In this document: positions 49,862 through 58,365 of the stretch, piece by piece
Layout: every line of letters begins with the position of its first letter
Position numbering within the stretch: position 1 is the stretch's first letter
Origin: Alistipes timonensis JC136
GTDB lineage: Bacteria; Bacteroidota; Bacteroidia; Bacteroidales; Rikenellaceae
DNA length: 64,000 nucleotides
NCBI RefSeq assembly: GCF_900107675.1
Contig: NZ_FNRI01000001.1
Location: 434,001 to 498,000 of the forward strand
Reading direction: 5' to 3'
Made by a program: the position numbers and the translations under genes
Notes under the pieces: model-generated
Told to the model about the DNA's origin: nothing
The model's database searches: none
Seen by the model: the letters and a program-made list of their open reading frames with translations, nothing else

Positions 49862-52800
49862 ATGGAGAAATTTTTCGTTTCGCGCCCGATCTTCGCCATC
49901 TCGCTGGCCATCGTCATCGTGCTCGTGGGGCTGATCTCAATCACGCAACTGCCGATCGAGCAGTACCCCGACATCACGCCCCCGGTCGTGGAGGTCTCGG
50001 CGACCTACGACGGCGCCGATGCCGAGACGGTGAACAACGCCGTGGCGACGCCCGTGGCACAGGCCGTGATGGGTGTCAGCGACATGCTCTACATGCAGGC
50101 CACCTCGGCCAACGACGGGTCGATGACCCTGCAGGTTACGTTCGACATCGGCTCCGATCCCGATCTGGACGCCATCTTCACCCAGAACAACGTTTCGTCG
50201 GCCACGGCCGAGCTTCCGGCGACGGTCACCCGCCAGGGAGTCACCACGCGCAAGACCATGACGGGATTCCTGATGGTCTACTCGCTCCACAGCGACGGCC
50301 GCTACGACGGGGAGTTTCTCTCGAACTACGCCTACATCAACCTGCAGAACGAACTGCTGAAGATCGACGGCGTGGGCAAGGTCTCGATCATGGGCGCCGG
50401 AGAGTACGCCATGCGTATCTGGCTGCGGCCCGACGTGCTGAAATACTACGGCATCGCCGTGGACGAAGTGACGGCGGCCATCGAGAAGCAGGGCGGCATC
50501 TACCCTGCCGGACAGTTCGGAGCCGAGCCGGCTCCCGACGGCGTGGCCTATACCTATACGGTGACCATGCCGCCGCAGATCTCCACCGCCGGGGAGTTTG
50601 CCGACATCGTTGTGCGCACCACCTCCTCGGGCGAGCAGATCCGCCTGGGCGACATCGCCGAGGTGTCGCTGGGCAGCCAGACCTACGGCGTCAGTTCCTC
50701 CTACGAGAGCGATCCGACGGCCATGATCGTCGTCTACCAGCAGCCGGGCAGCAACGCCGTGGCCGTCGGCGGCAAGGTCAAAGCCGCGATGGAACGGCTC
50801 GCGGAGCGTTTCCCCGACGGCATCGAAGCCGCCACGATTGTCGATACCACGACGAGCATCGACGCCGGCGTGAAGGACATCTTCCGCACGCTCATCATCG
50901 CGCTCCTGCTCGTCATCTTCATCATCTACCTCTTCCTGCAGGACTGGCGGGCGACGGTCATCCCGCTGGTGGCGATCCCCGTGTCGCTCGTGGGAGCTTT
51001 CGCGCTGTTTCCCCTGCTCGGATTCTCGATCAACATCATCTCGCTGCTGGGGCTCGTGCTGGCGATCGGACTTGTGGTCGACGACGCCATCGTGGTCGTC
51101 GAGGCCGCGCAGGTGAATATCGAGCGGGGCATGAAACCCCGTGCGGCGGCACTGGAAGCCATGCGCAACGTGGCCTCGCCGATCGTCGCCACGACCGTCG
51201 TACTGCTGGCCGTCTTTATTCCCGTGTCGTTCACGGGCGGCATCACGGGACGGCTGTTCCAGCAGTTCTCCGTGACGATCGCCGTGTCGGTGGTCATCTC
51301 GGCATTCAACGCCCTGACCCTCTCCCCGGCGCTCTGCGCCCTGCTGCTCCGCCATCGGGAACCGTCGCAGAAAGGGTTCTTCGCGGCTTTCAACCGCTGG
51401 TTCGCCCGGCAGATGGACCGCTATACGACCTTCACCCCGACGCTGATGCGCCACGTCGCCCGCACGGGCGTCTTCGTGGCCGTGGTCCTGGGGGTGATCT
51501 TCGTCGTATGGCGCAAGCTACCCGCGGGATTCCTGCCCGAAGAAGATCAGGGCTATGTGATGGTGATGGTCTCCACGCCCGAAGCCTCGTCGCTGCAAGT
51601 GACCCGAAAAGCCATGACCGACGCCGATGCCGTGATCCGTACGCTTCCCGAAGTCGCCTCCACGTCGTTCGCCGCAGGATTCAACATGATGGCCGGCATC
51701 GCCTCGACGTCGAGCGGCATCATCTTCGTCAAACTCGTCGACTACTCCGACCGCAAACTTTCGGCCATGCAGATCGCACAAAAACTCACCGACGAACTTT
51801 ACGTAGCGGTCGCCGGGGCCGAATGCTATGCTTTCATCCCGCCCTCGATCCCGGGGCTGGGCGTCACCTCGGGCGTTTCGGTAGAGGTGCAGGACCTCGA
51901 GGGGCGCGGCACGGCCTACCTGCTGGAAAACGCCGGACGGCTGATGGACTCGCTGCGAAAAAGTCCCTCCATAGCCTCCGTCACCACGCAGTTCAACGCC
52001 GGAGTGCCCCAGCGGCGGCTGCGCATCGACAAACAGCAGGCGTTGGCCGCAGGCGTGGACCTCGGAACGCTGTACGGTGAACTGACCACCCTGCTGGGCG
52101 GCGCCTACATCAACAATTTCACGCGCTTCGGCAAGCTCTACCAAACCTATATGCAGGCCGCGCCCGACTACCGCCTCGACCGGCGGTCGTTGGACAGCTA
52201 CTATGTCACCTCGGCGTCGGGCGAAAGCGTCCCCGTGGCGTCGCTCGTCGAGGTGGCCGACACCGTGGGCGTGGAGTACGTCTCGCAGTTCAACCTCTAC
52301 CGCTCCATATCGCTTACCGTCACCCCTGCCGCACGGGCTTCGACCACGACCGTCATGCAGGAGATCACCGCGACGGCCGCCGACGTGCTGCCCGACGACA
52401 TCGGCACGGCGTGGAGCGGCACCTCCTACCAGGAGGCCAACGCCTCGAAGACCGGCGGGCTGGTCTATGCGCTGGCGCTCGTGTTCGTGTTCCTCGCGCT
52501 GGCGGCCCTGTACGAATCGTGGGGACTGCCGCTGGCGATCCTGATGAGCGTCCCGGTGGCGGTGCTCGGCGCCGTGCTGTTCGTCGGCGGGACGCACCTG
52601 ATGAATGCGCTCTATGTCAACGACATCTACATGCAGATTTCACTCGTCATGCTGATCGGGCTGGCGGCCAAGAACGCCATTCTGGTCGTCGAATATGCCG
52701 ACCGGCTGTTCCGCGAGCAGGGTGCGTCGCTGATGGACGCGGCCATCGGGGCCGCGAAGCTGCGCGTAAGGCCGATCATCATGACCGCCTTCGCCTTTAT

Positions 52801-52999
52801 CCTCGGCGTCATGCCGCTCGTCTTCGCCAGCGGGGTCTATGCCACGGCCCGCAACATCATGGGCGTGGCGCTCGTGGGCGGCATGTTGTTCGCCACCCTG
52901 CTGGGCATCTTCGTCTACCCCGCGCTTTACTATTTCGTCGGGAAGATCGGTCGCTTCGAACAGCGCCGCGAACGTCAAAAAACGGAGGAAGCACAATGA
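49862..52999 (+). CDS. RND multidrug efflux permease (HAE1/AcrB type)
   Basis: The 1045-residue protein has the AcrB topology: one helix at the start (FFVSRPIFAISLAIVIVL), a large periplasmic loop, six helices, a second large loop and five more helices. The proton-relay pair Asp-Asp is visible in AIGLVVDDAIVVVE near residue 405, and the GFLPEEDQGYVMVMV segment near 555 is typical. It is a proton-driven exporter of hydrophobic or amphipathic compounds, substrates unknown. It overlaps the outer-membrane factor gene by 4 bp (ATGA). Confidence 0.97.
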   Translation: MEKFFVSRPIFAISLAIVIVLVGLISITQLPIEQYPDITPPVVEVSATYDGADAETVNNAVATPVAQAVMGVSDMLYMQATSANDGSMTLQVTFDIGSDPDLDAIFTQNNVSSATAELPATVTRQGVTTRKTMTGFLMVYSLHSDGRYDGEFLSNYAYINLQNELLKIDGVGKVSIMGAGEYAMRIWLRPDVLKYYGIAVDEVTAAIEKQGGIYPAGQFGAEPAPDGVAYTYTVTMPPQISTAGEFADIVVRTTSSGEQIRLGDIAEVSLGSQTYGVSSSYESDPTAMIVVYQQPGSNAVAVGGKVKAAMERLAERFPDGIEAATIVDTTTSIDAGVKDIFRTLIIALLLVIFIIYLFLQDWRATVIPLVAIPVSLVGAFALFPLLGFSINIISLLGLVLAIGLVVDDAIVVVEAAQVNIERGMKPRAAALEAMRNVASPIVATTVVLLAVFIPVSFTGGITGRLFQQFSVTIAVSVVISAFNALTLSPALCALLLRHREPSQKGFFAAFNRWFARQMDRYTTFTPTLMRHVARTGVFVAVVLGVIFVVWRKLPAGFLPEEDQGYVMVMVSTPEASSLQVTRKAMTDADAVIRTLPEVASTSFAAGFNMMAGIASTSSGIIFVKLVDYSDRKLSAMQIAQKLTDELYVAVAGAECYAFIPPSIPGLGVTSGVSVEVQDLEGRGTAYLLENAGRLMDSLRKSPSIASVTTQFNAGVPQRRLRIDKQQALAAGVDLGTLYGELTTLLGGAYINNFTRFGKLYQTYMQAAPDYRLDRRSLDSYYVTSASGESVPVASLVEVADTVGVEYVSQFNLYRSISLTVTPAARASTTTVMQEITATAADVLPDDIGTAWSGTSYQEANASKTGGLVYALALVFVFLALAALYESWGLPLAILMSVPVAVLGAVLFVGGTHLMNALYVNDIYMQISLVMLIGLAAKNAILVVEYADRLFREQGASLMDAAIGAAKLRVRPIIMTAFAFILGVMPLVFASGVYATARNIMGVALVGGMLFATLLGIFVYPALYYFVGKIGRFEQRRERQKTEEAQ

Positions 53000-54381
53000 A
53001 AACGAAACTTACGATAACCGCCGCCGTCGTGATGCTGGCCGCCTGCACCCCGAAATTCTACCCGCCGCAGGTCGCCACGCCCGACCGCTACATCTACGGC
53101 GAGGGTTTCTCGCAGGACACGACGGGCGTGGGCGAACGCTGGTGGGAGCTGTTCGGCGACACGACGCTCAACGCCTTCGTGGAACGGGCGCTGACGAACA
53201 ACCGCGATGTGGCCGCTGCCGCCGCACGGGTCGAGGAGGCCCGGGCCAATCTCCGGAACGTGCGGGCGCAATACCTGCCCCAGATCGGCGTCGGGGCTTC
53301 GGCCGGGGGCGAATACACCCCTGAAACCAAAATCGTGCAGTCGTATGCCGTCGAGCCGACCCTTTCGTGGGAGCTCTCGCTCTTCGGGGCCCTGCGCAAC
53401 GCCAAACGCGCTGCCAAGGCTGAAATAGCGGCTTCGGAATGGGCTTTGGCAGGCGTCCGCCTCTCGCTGGCCGCCGAGGTCGCCACGACCTACTTCACGC
53501 TGCTGGAATACGAGCGCGACCTCTCGATAGCCCGGCAGACCCTCCAACTGCGGCGTGAATCGGCCGCGCTGATCGATTCGATGTTCCGCTACGGCATGTC
53601 CGACGGCGTCGCGCTGGAGCAGGCCCGGAGTTTGGTCTACACCGCCGAAGCCGACGTTCCGCAATACAGCCGCGCCGTGGAGCAGACATGGCTCTCGATG
53701 GGCATTCTGCTGGGCGAAACGCCCTCGCGGGTGCAGCTTTCCGGGGCGGGCCTCCGCCTGCTGACCGACTACCGGCCTGCGGAGATTCCCGTGGGCCTGC
53801 CGTCGGAACTTCTGAAACGGCGTCCCGACATCCGCGAAGCACATTTCAACATGTTGCAGGCCGCCGCACGGGCCGGGCAGGCACGAAGCGCCCGGTTTCC
53901 ATCCATCTCGCTGACTGCCAAAGGCGGAGTGGCTTCCGGCTCAATCAAAGGTTTAACTGCGGCAAACCCCTGGGCGTGGGACGCACTGGGGTCCATCGCC
54001 GAACCGATCTTTGGCTTCGGGAAGCTCCGCAACGCCGAACGGGCCGCGATGGCGGCCTACACGCAGTCGGCCAAGACCTATGAACAGACCGTGCTCACGG
54101 CTTTTGCCGATGTCGAGAAGGCGTTGGTGGCCATCACGACCTATCGTGACCAGACCGGGCGAACAGGCGAACTGGTGCTCTCGAACGACCGCATCGCCAC
54201 GATGACCCGCGCCCTCTACCGTAGCGGACTGTCGGACTACCTCGACGTGATCGATGCCGAGCGCAGCCTCTACCAGACGCAGATGGAGCTGGTAAACCTC
54301 GTGGCACAGCAGTATATCAACTATGTCACGCTTTGCAAAGCGCTGGGCGGCGGCTGGAGCGGCAGCGGAAATCCGGATTGA
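52996..54381 (+). CDS. Outer-membrane efflux channel, NodT/OprM-type lipoprotein
   Basis: The 461-residue product has a lipobox LAAC (Cys17) and two OEP repeats with long helices, GERWWELFGDTTLNAFVERALTNNRDVAAAAARVEEARANL near residues 40-80 and FGKLRNAERAAMAAYTQSAKTYEQTVLTAFADVEKAL near 340-376. It forms a trimeric TolC-like tunnel that completes the tripartite efflux system with the two upstream genes. Its start overlaps the pump stop. Downstream lies a REP-like hairpin and then the feoAB promoter. Confidence 0.95.
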   Translation: MKTKLTITAAVVMLAACTPKFYPPQVATPDRYIYGEGFSQDTTGVGERWWELFGDTTLNAFVERALTNNRDVAAAAARVEEARANLRNVRAQYLPQIGVGASAGGEYTPETKIVQSYAVEPTLSWELSLFGALRNAKRAAKAEIAASEWALAGVRLSLAAEVATTYFTLLEYERDLSIARQTLQLRRESAALIDSMFRYGMSDGVALEQARSLVYTAEADVPQYSRAVEQTWLSMGILLGETPSRVQLSGAGLRLLTDYRPAEIPVGLPSELLKRRPDIREAHFNMLQAAARAGQARSARFPSISLTAKGGVASGSIKGLTAANPWAWDALGSIAEPIFGFGKLRNAERAAMAAYTQSAKTYEQTVLTAFADVEKALVAITTYRDQTGRTGELVLSNDRIATMTRALYRSGLSDYLDVIDAERSLYQTQMELVNLVAQQYINYVTLCKALGGGWSGSGNPD

Positions 54382-54411
54382 GAGCGCGACAACGGCAGGA
54401 GGCCCCTAAAA

Positions 54412-54428
54412 CCCGCCTTTTAGGCGGG
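54412..54428. repeat. REP-like hairpin between the efflux operon and feoAB
   Basis: CCCGCCT-TTT-AGGCGGG, a perfect 7-bp stem preceded by CCCCTAAAA, the family flank. It may act as the 3' end of the efflux mRNA; no U-tract follows. Confidence 0.7.
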
Positions 54429-54444
54429 TACCTACAAATTGGGA

Positions 54445-54475
54445 TTGCACATATCGGCGTAAAGTCGTACCTTTG
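54445..54475 (+). promoter_or_regulatory. feoAB promoter (TTG, 20-bp spacer, TACCTTTG)
   Basis: TTG at 54445-54447 and TACCTTTG at 54468-54475 match the -33/-7 layout. The ATG at 54494 is 18 bp after the box. A longer TTG start at 54473 overlaps the box and is rejected. Confidence 0.75.
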
Positions 54476-54493
54476 GACGCAAAACAGAAGAAA

Positions 54494-57016
54494 ATGCGTC
54501 TATCCGAACTTAAAACCGGTGAATCGGGGACAATCGTCAAAGTGATGGGCCACGGAGGCTTCCGCCGCCGCATTATGGAGATGGGATTCGTCCGCGGACA
54601 GCGGGTCGAAGTGCTCCTGAACGCGCCCCTGAAGGACCCGATCGAATACAAGATCATGGGTTACGACATCTCGCTGCGGCGCAGCGAGGCCGACATGGTC
54701 GAGGTGCTCACCGACAGTGAGGCCCACGAATACCTCGCAGGCGGCGGAGATCAGCGTCGTCATCGCCACGATCATCACCACGAGCCCGTCGGAAAACCGG
54801 AACAGGACGAGGAACTCACGGCCACGGAACCCGACGCAGGATGCTGCACGAGCATCGACGAGGTGGTGACACGCCGCACACGGACTATCACGGTGGCGTT
54901 GGTGGGCAACCCCAACAGCGGTAAAACCTCGCTGTTCAACGCCATCTCGGGCGGCCACGAGCACGTGGGCAACTACAGCGGTGTGACCGTCGGAGCCAAG
55001 ATCGGCAACCGCATCTACCGCGGCTACCGCTTCGAGGTCACCGACCTGCCCGGCACCTACGCCCTCTCGGCCTACACGCCCGAAGAACGTTACGTGCGTC
55101 ATCACCTGGCCACGCACACTCCCGACGTGGTGATAAACTCCGTAGTAGCCTCTAACCTAGAGCGTAACCTCTACTTAACTACAGAATTAATCGATATAAA
55201 CCCGCGCATGGTGGTGGCTCTCAATATGTTCGACGAACTGCACGCCAGCGGCGCCACGCTCGATTACGAAAATCTGGGCCGCATGCTGGGTGTGCCGATG
55301 GTGCCCGTCGAAGCACGCAACAACCGCGGCATCGACACCCTGCTGGACACCGTGATCGATGTCTATGAGAACCGCGACGAGCGCGTGCGGCATATCCATA
55401 TCAACATGGGTCCTGTGATCGAGGAGGGGCTGCGCAGGCTCAACGGCGACATGAGCGAACACCGCGGCGAGCTGCCCAAGGCTTTCCCGCCCCGCTACTA
55501 TGCGATGAAGATGCTCGAAGGCGACGCCGAGGCTGAAAAGAGCCTCCGCGAATGCAGCCGCTATCCCGAGTGGGCCGAAATCCGCGACCGCGAAGCCCGG
55601 CGCATCACCGAAGCATTGGGCGAGGATGTCGAGACGGCTTTCGCCAACCAGAAATACGGATTCATACAAGGGGCCCTGAAAGAGACCTTCACCCCCGGGC
55701 GGCGCGAGGAGGTCACGACGACAGCCGTGATCGACACTTTCGTGACACACAAGCTGTGGGGGTTCCCGATCTTCTTCGCACTGATGTGGTTCATGTTCTG
55801 GTGCACGTTCAGCCTCGGGGCTTATCCGCAGGAGTGGATCGACGCACTGGTGGGATGGATCGGCAGCGGAATGGACGCCCTGCTGCCCGCAGGACCGCTG
55901 CGCGACCTGCTGGTCGACGGCATCATCGGCGGCGTGGGCGCCGTCATCGTCTTCCTCCCGAACATCATGATCCTCTACCTCTTCATCTCGTTCATGGAGG
56001 ATTCGGGCTACCTGGCCCGTGCGGCGTTCATCATGGACCGCGTGATGCACCGCATCGGGCTGCACGGAAAATCGTTCATTCCGCTTATCATGGGATTCGG
56101 CTGCAACGTGCCCGCGATCATGGCCAGCCGGACCATCGAAAGCCGCAGCAGTCGCCTGATAACCATACTTATTACACCGTTCATGTCGTGCAGCGCCCGC
56201 ATCCCGATCTACCTGCTGCTGGCGGGAACGTTCTTCGCCGCGAACGCCGGGTCGGTAATGCTGGGGCTCTACGTGCTGGGCATCGTACTGGCTGTCGTCA
56301 CGGCGCGGCTGATGCGGCGATTCCTCTTCCCTGTGGACGAGACGCCGTTCGTAATGGAGCTTCCGCCCTACCGTCTTCCGACGTGGAAAACGACCCTTAC
56401 GCACATGTGGGACAAGTGCGCGCAATACCTTAAGAAGATGGGCGGCATGATCCTGATCGCCTCGGTGGTCGTCTGGTTCCTGAGTTACTACCCCCGCACG
56501 GAGGAGAGTGCCGGGACCGAAGCCCACTATGAAAATTCCTACCTGGGACGTCTGGGCAAAGGGTGCGAACCGGTGTTCAGCCCCCTGGGATTCAACTGGA
56601 AAGCCAGCGTGGCGCTGTTGTCGGGACTCCCGGCCAAGGAGATCGTGGTCTCGACGCTGGGCGTGCTCTATTCCGAAGGCGCCGCGACGACGCCCGCCGG
56701 AACGGAAATCATCGGCGGTGCGGACGGCCCGACCGAAATCGTCATCGCGGAATCTGTCACGGAAAAGTTCGCCGAACCCACCGGGGAGGAGGAAACGGCC
56801 TCATTGTCGCAGCGATTGCTGGCGAGCGGCGATTTCTCGACCGCCTCGGCGCTGGCATTCCTCGTCTTCATCCTGCTCTACGTCCCCTGCATCGCCACGG
56901 TGGTGGCCATCGGAGCCGAAGCCGGGTGGAAATGGGCCGCGGCATCGGTCATTTACAACACGGCGCTGGCGTGGTTCATGGCGTGGATTGTCTACCGTAT
57001 CGCTTTGATATTCTAA
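54494..57016 (+). CDS. feoB: Fused FeoA-FeoB ferrous iron transporter
   Basis: The 840-residue protein begins with an SH3-like FeoA domain (residues 1-75). A hydrophilic His-rich and acidic linker (about 80-125; HRHDHHH and a CC pair) follows, then the FeoB G domain: G1 GNPNSGKTS near 137, G2 in NYSGVTVG, G3 DLPGTYALSAY and G4 NMFDE. The membrane part has Gate-type repeats with GCNVPAIMASRTIESRSSRL near 535 and a second gate near 710 (LSGLPAKEIVVSTLGVLY). It imports Fe2+ across the inner membrane. Fusion of FeoA and FeoB is common in Bacteroidota. Confidence 0.95.
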   Translation: MRLSELKTGESGTIVKVMGHGGFRRRIMEMGFVRGQRVEVLLNAPLKDPIEYKIMGYDISLRRSEADMVEVLTDSEAHEYLAGGGDQRRHRHDHHHEPVGKPEQDEELTATEPDAGCCTSIDEVVTRRTRTITVALVGNPNSGKTSLFNAISGGHEHVGNYSGVTVGAKIGNRIYRGYRFEVTDLPGTYALSAYTPEERYVRHHLATHTPDVVINSVVASNLERNLYLTTELIDINPRMVVALNMFDELHASGATLDYENLGRMLGVPMVPVEARNNRGIDTLLDTVIDVYENRDERVRHIHINMGPVIEEGLRRLNGDMSEHRGELPKAFPPRYYAMKMLEGDAEAEKSLRECSRYPEWAEIRDREARRITEALGEDVETAFANQKYGFIQGALKETFTPGRREEVTTTAVIDTFVTHKLWGFPIFFALMWFMFWCTFSLGAYPQEWIDALVGWIGSGMDALLPAGPLRDLLVDGIIGGVGAVIVFLPNIMILYLFISFMEDSGYLARAAFIMDRVMHRIGLHGKSFIPLIMGFGCNVPAIMASRTIESRSSRLITILITPFMSCSARIPIYLLLAGTFFAANAGSVMLGLYVLGIVLAVVTARLMRRFLFPVDETPFVMELPPYRLPTWKTTLTHMWDKCAQYLKKMGGMILIASVVVWFLSYYPRTEESAGTEAHYENSYLGRLGKGCEPVFSPLGFNWKASVALLSGLPAKEIVVSTLGVLYSEGAATTPAGTEIIGGADGPTEIVIAESVTEKFAEPTGEEETASLSQRLLASGDFSTASALAFLVFILLYVPCIATVVAIGAEAGWKWAAASVIYNTALAWFMAWIVYRIALIF

Positions 57017-57019
57017 GCA

Positions 57020-57178
57020 ATGGGCTGGCAGGATTATATCGTATGGGCCATCGGGATCGCTGCGGCGGCAGTCGTAGCAGTGCGGCTTTGGCGGTTCGTG
57101 TGCGGCAAGCGGCGAGGGGGTTGTGCATCGTGCCCCTCGGCACAATGTCCGCATAAAAAGTTCAACCGAAAGAATTAA
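57020..57178 (+). CDS. FeoB-associated Cys-rich small membrane protein
   Basis: A 52-residue open frame starts 3 bp after the feoB stop. One membrane helix (residues about 6-24) is followed by a basic, Cys-rich tail with Cys28, Cys35, Cys38 and Cys43 (CASC and a later CPHKK). This is the layout of the FeoB-associated Cys-rich family that accompanies feoB in many anaerobes; its role in iron delivery is unproven. The position, size and Cys pattern make it a real gene despite its length. Confidence 0.85.
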   Translation: MGWQDYIVWAIGIAAAAVVAVRLWRFVCGKRRGGCASCPSAQCPHKKFNRKN

Positions 57179-57182
57179 ACCC

Positions 57183-57190
57183 TATCTTTG
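57183..57190 (+). promoter_or_regulatory. -7 box TATCTTTG of lrgAB
   Basis: A perfect box just after the Cys-rich gene. It fixes the lrgA start downstream, at the GTG at 57213. Confidence 0.7.
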
Positions 57191-57212
57191 CGGCCGCAAA
57201 CAAGAACGAAAC

Positions 57213-57584
57213 GTGGTCGGACTTTTCTACATCCTGCTTTTCTGGCTCATCGGCAATGCGCTGAGCCTCGCGACCGGAGGGTATGTCTCGGGAAACATCA
57301 TCGGCATGATCCTCCTCTTCGCGGCGCTGTGCCTGCGCTGGGTGCGGGCCGAGACGGTACGCCCCGCGGCGCGCTTCCTTTTAGGGGCCATGGCCCTCTT
57401 CTTCGTGCCCTACGGCGTAGGACTGATGGACTCCTACCGGGTGATCCTCGAAAACCTCGGGGCTATCGTGGTCTCGGGAATCGTCTCGACAATCATCGTG
57501 CTGCTCATCACGGGCAAGACCTTCCAAAGCCTGAACCGCCGCATTCGCCTGCGGCATATCAAACACCTCCGCCACGATGCCTGA
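57213..57584 (+). CDS. lrgA: CidA/LrgA family membrane protein
   Basis: The 123-residue product starts at a GTG and has four hydrophobic helices with the LrgA pattern: LLFWLIGNALSLATGGYVSGNIIGMILLFAALCL and RFLLGAMALFFVPYGVGLMDSY. CidA/LrgA proteins are holin-like or export proteins, linked to cell lysis control and to pyruvate uptake in some bacteria. Any frame upstream of 57213 lies before the predicted transcription start. It overlaps lrgB by 8 bp. Confidence 0.88.
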   Translation: MVGLFYILLFWLIGNALSLATGGYVSGNIIGMILLFAALCLRWVRAETVRPAARFLLGAMALFFVPYGVGLMDSYRVILENLGAIVVSGIVSTIIVLLITGKTFQSLNRRIRLRHIKHLRHDA

Positions 57585-58275
57585 CACCTCATTCCTCACC
57601 TCGGACCTCTTCCTGCTGACCCTCACCGTGGGGCTTTATTGTCTGGGCGGCATAATCTACCGCCGCACACGGCTGCCGCTGCTACATCCCGTGCTGCTGA
57701 CATTCATCGCCGTGATCGTCTTCCTGCGTTGCGCCGGAATCGGTTATGCACGCTATCAGGAGGCGACCGGAATACTCAATTTCGCCCTCGGCATGTCGGT
57801 CGTGGCATTGGGATACCTCCTCTACGAACAGTTGGAACGCCTGCGCGGAAGCCTGCTGCCCGTGGCCGTAGCCACGCTCGCAGGATGCGTCGCGGGGGTG
57901 CTGAGCGTGGTCTATATCGCCATGGCGTTCGGCGCCGAACGGCAGATATTGACCTCCATCGCTCCAAAATCGGTGACGGTGCCGATCGCCGTATCGGTCT
58001 CGGGACCGCTGGGCGGCAACGTGTCGGTCACGTCGGTGGTGGTTTTCTGCGTGGGGATTTTCGGTAGCATCTTCGGCGAATGGATACTGCGCCGCTGCGG
58101 AGTCCGCGACCCCGAAGCACGGGGATTTGCACTCGGAGCCGCGGCCCACGGCATCGGAACGGCCCGGGCCATCGAAATGGGAGCCGCCGAAGGGGCCCTG
58201 AGCGGCTTGGCAATGGCCCTGATGGGATTGGCGACGGCGCTGCTGATGCCGCTGATGGAGCGGTATCTGTATTGA
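57577..58275 (+). CDS. lrgB: LrgB family protein
   Basis: The 232-residue membrane protein has about seven helices and the LrgB motifs ALGYLLYEQLERLRG near residue 69, LTSIAPKSVTVPIAVSVSGPLGG near 124 and GFALGAAAHGIGTARAIEMG near 186. LrgB acts with LrgA; both genes overlap and share a promoter. In other bacteria the pair affects autolysis or the transport of glycolate or pyruvate. The role here is not established. Confidence 0.93.
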   Translation: MPDTSFLTSDLFLLTLTVGLYCLGGIIYRRTRLPLLHPVLLTFIAVIVFLRCAGIGYARYQEATGILNFALGMSVVALGYLLYEQLERLRGSLLPVAVATLAGCVAGVLSVVYIAMAFGAERQILTSIAPKSVTVPIAVSVSGPLGGNVSVTSVVVFCVGIFGSIFGEWILRRCGVRDPEARGFALGAAAHGIGTARAIEMGAAEGALSGLAMALMGLATALLMPLMERYLY

Positions 58276-58321
58276 GGAAAATTCTTTTTCCGAAAAGTTT
58301 TTTAAATTCTGCAATATGTAG

Positions 58322-58329
58322 TAATTTTG
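58322..58329 (+). promoter_or_regulatory. -7 box TAATTTTG of the AspT/YidE-type transporter gene
   Basis: A match to TAnnTTTG in an AT-rich gap, 36 bp upstream of the ATG at 58366. Confidence 0.6.
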
Positions 58330-58365
58330 CGCCCGACTCGACAAACAGCACAAAATTAGGTTAAT

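Noticed and set aside
48583..49977. Long minus-strand extension of the histone H1-like gene
   Set aside because: The extension runs antisense through the efflux adaptor and across the TATCTTTG box; only the last 57 codons match a family.
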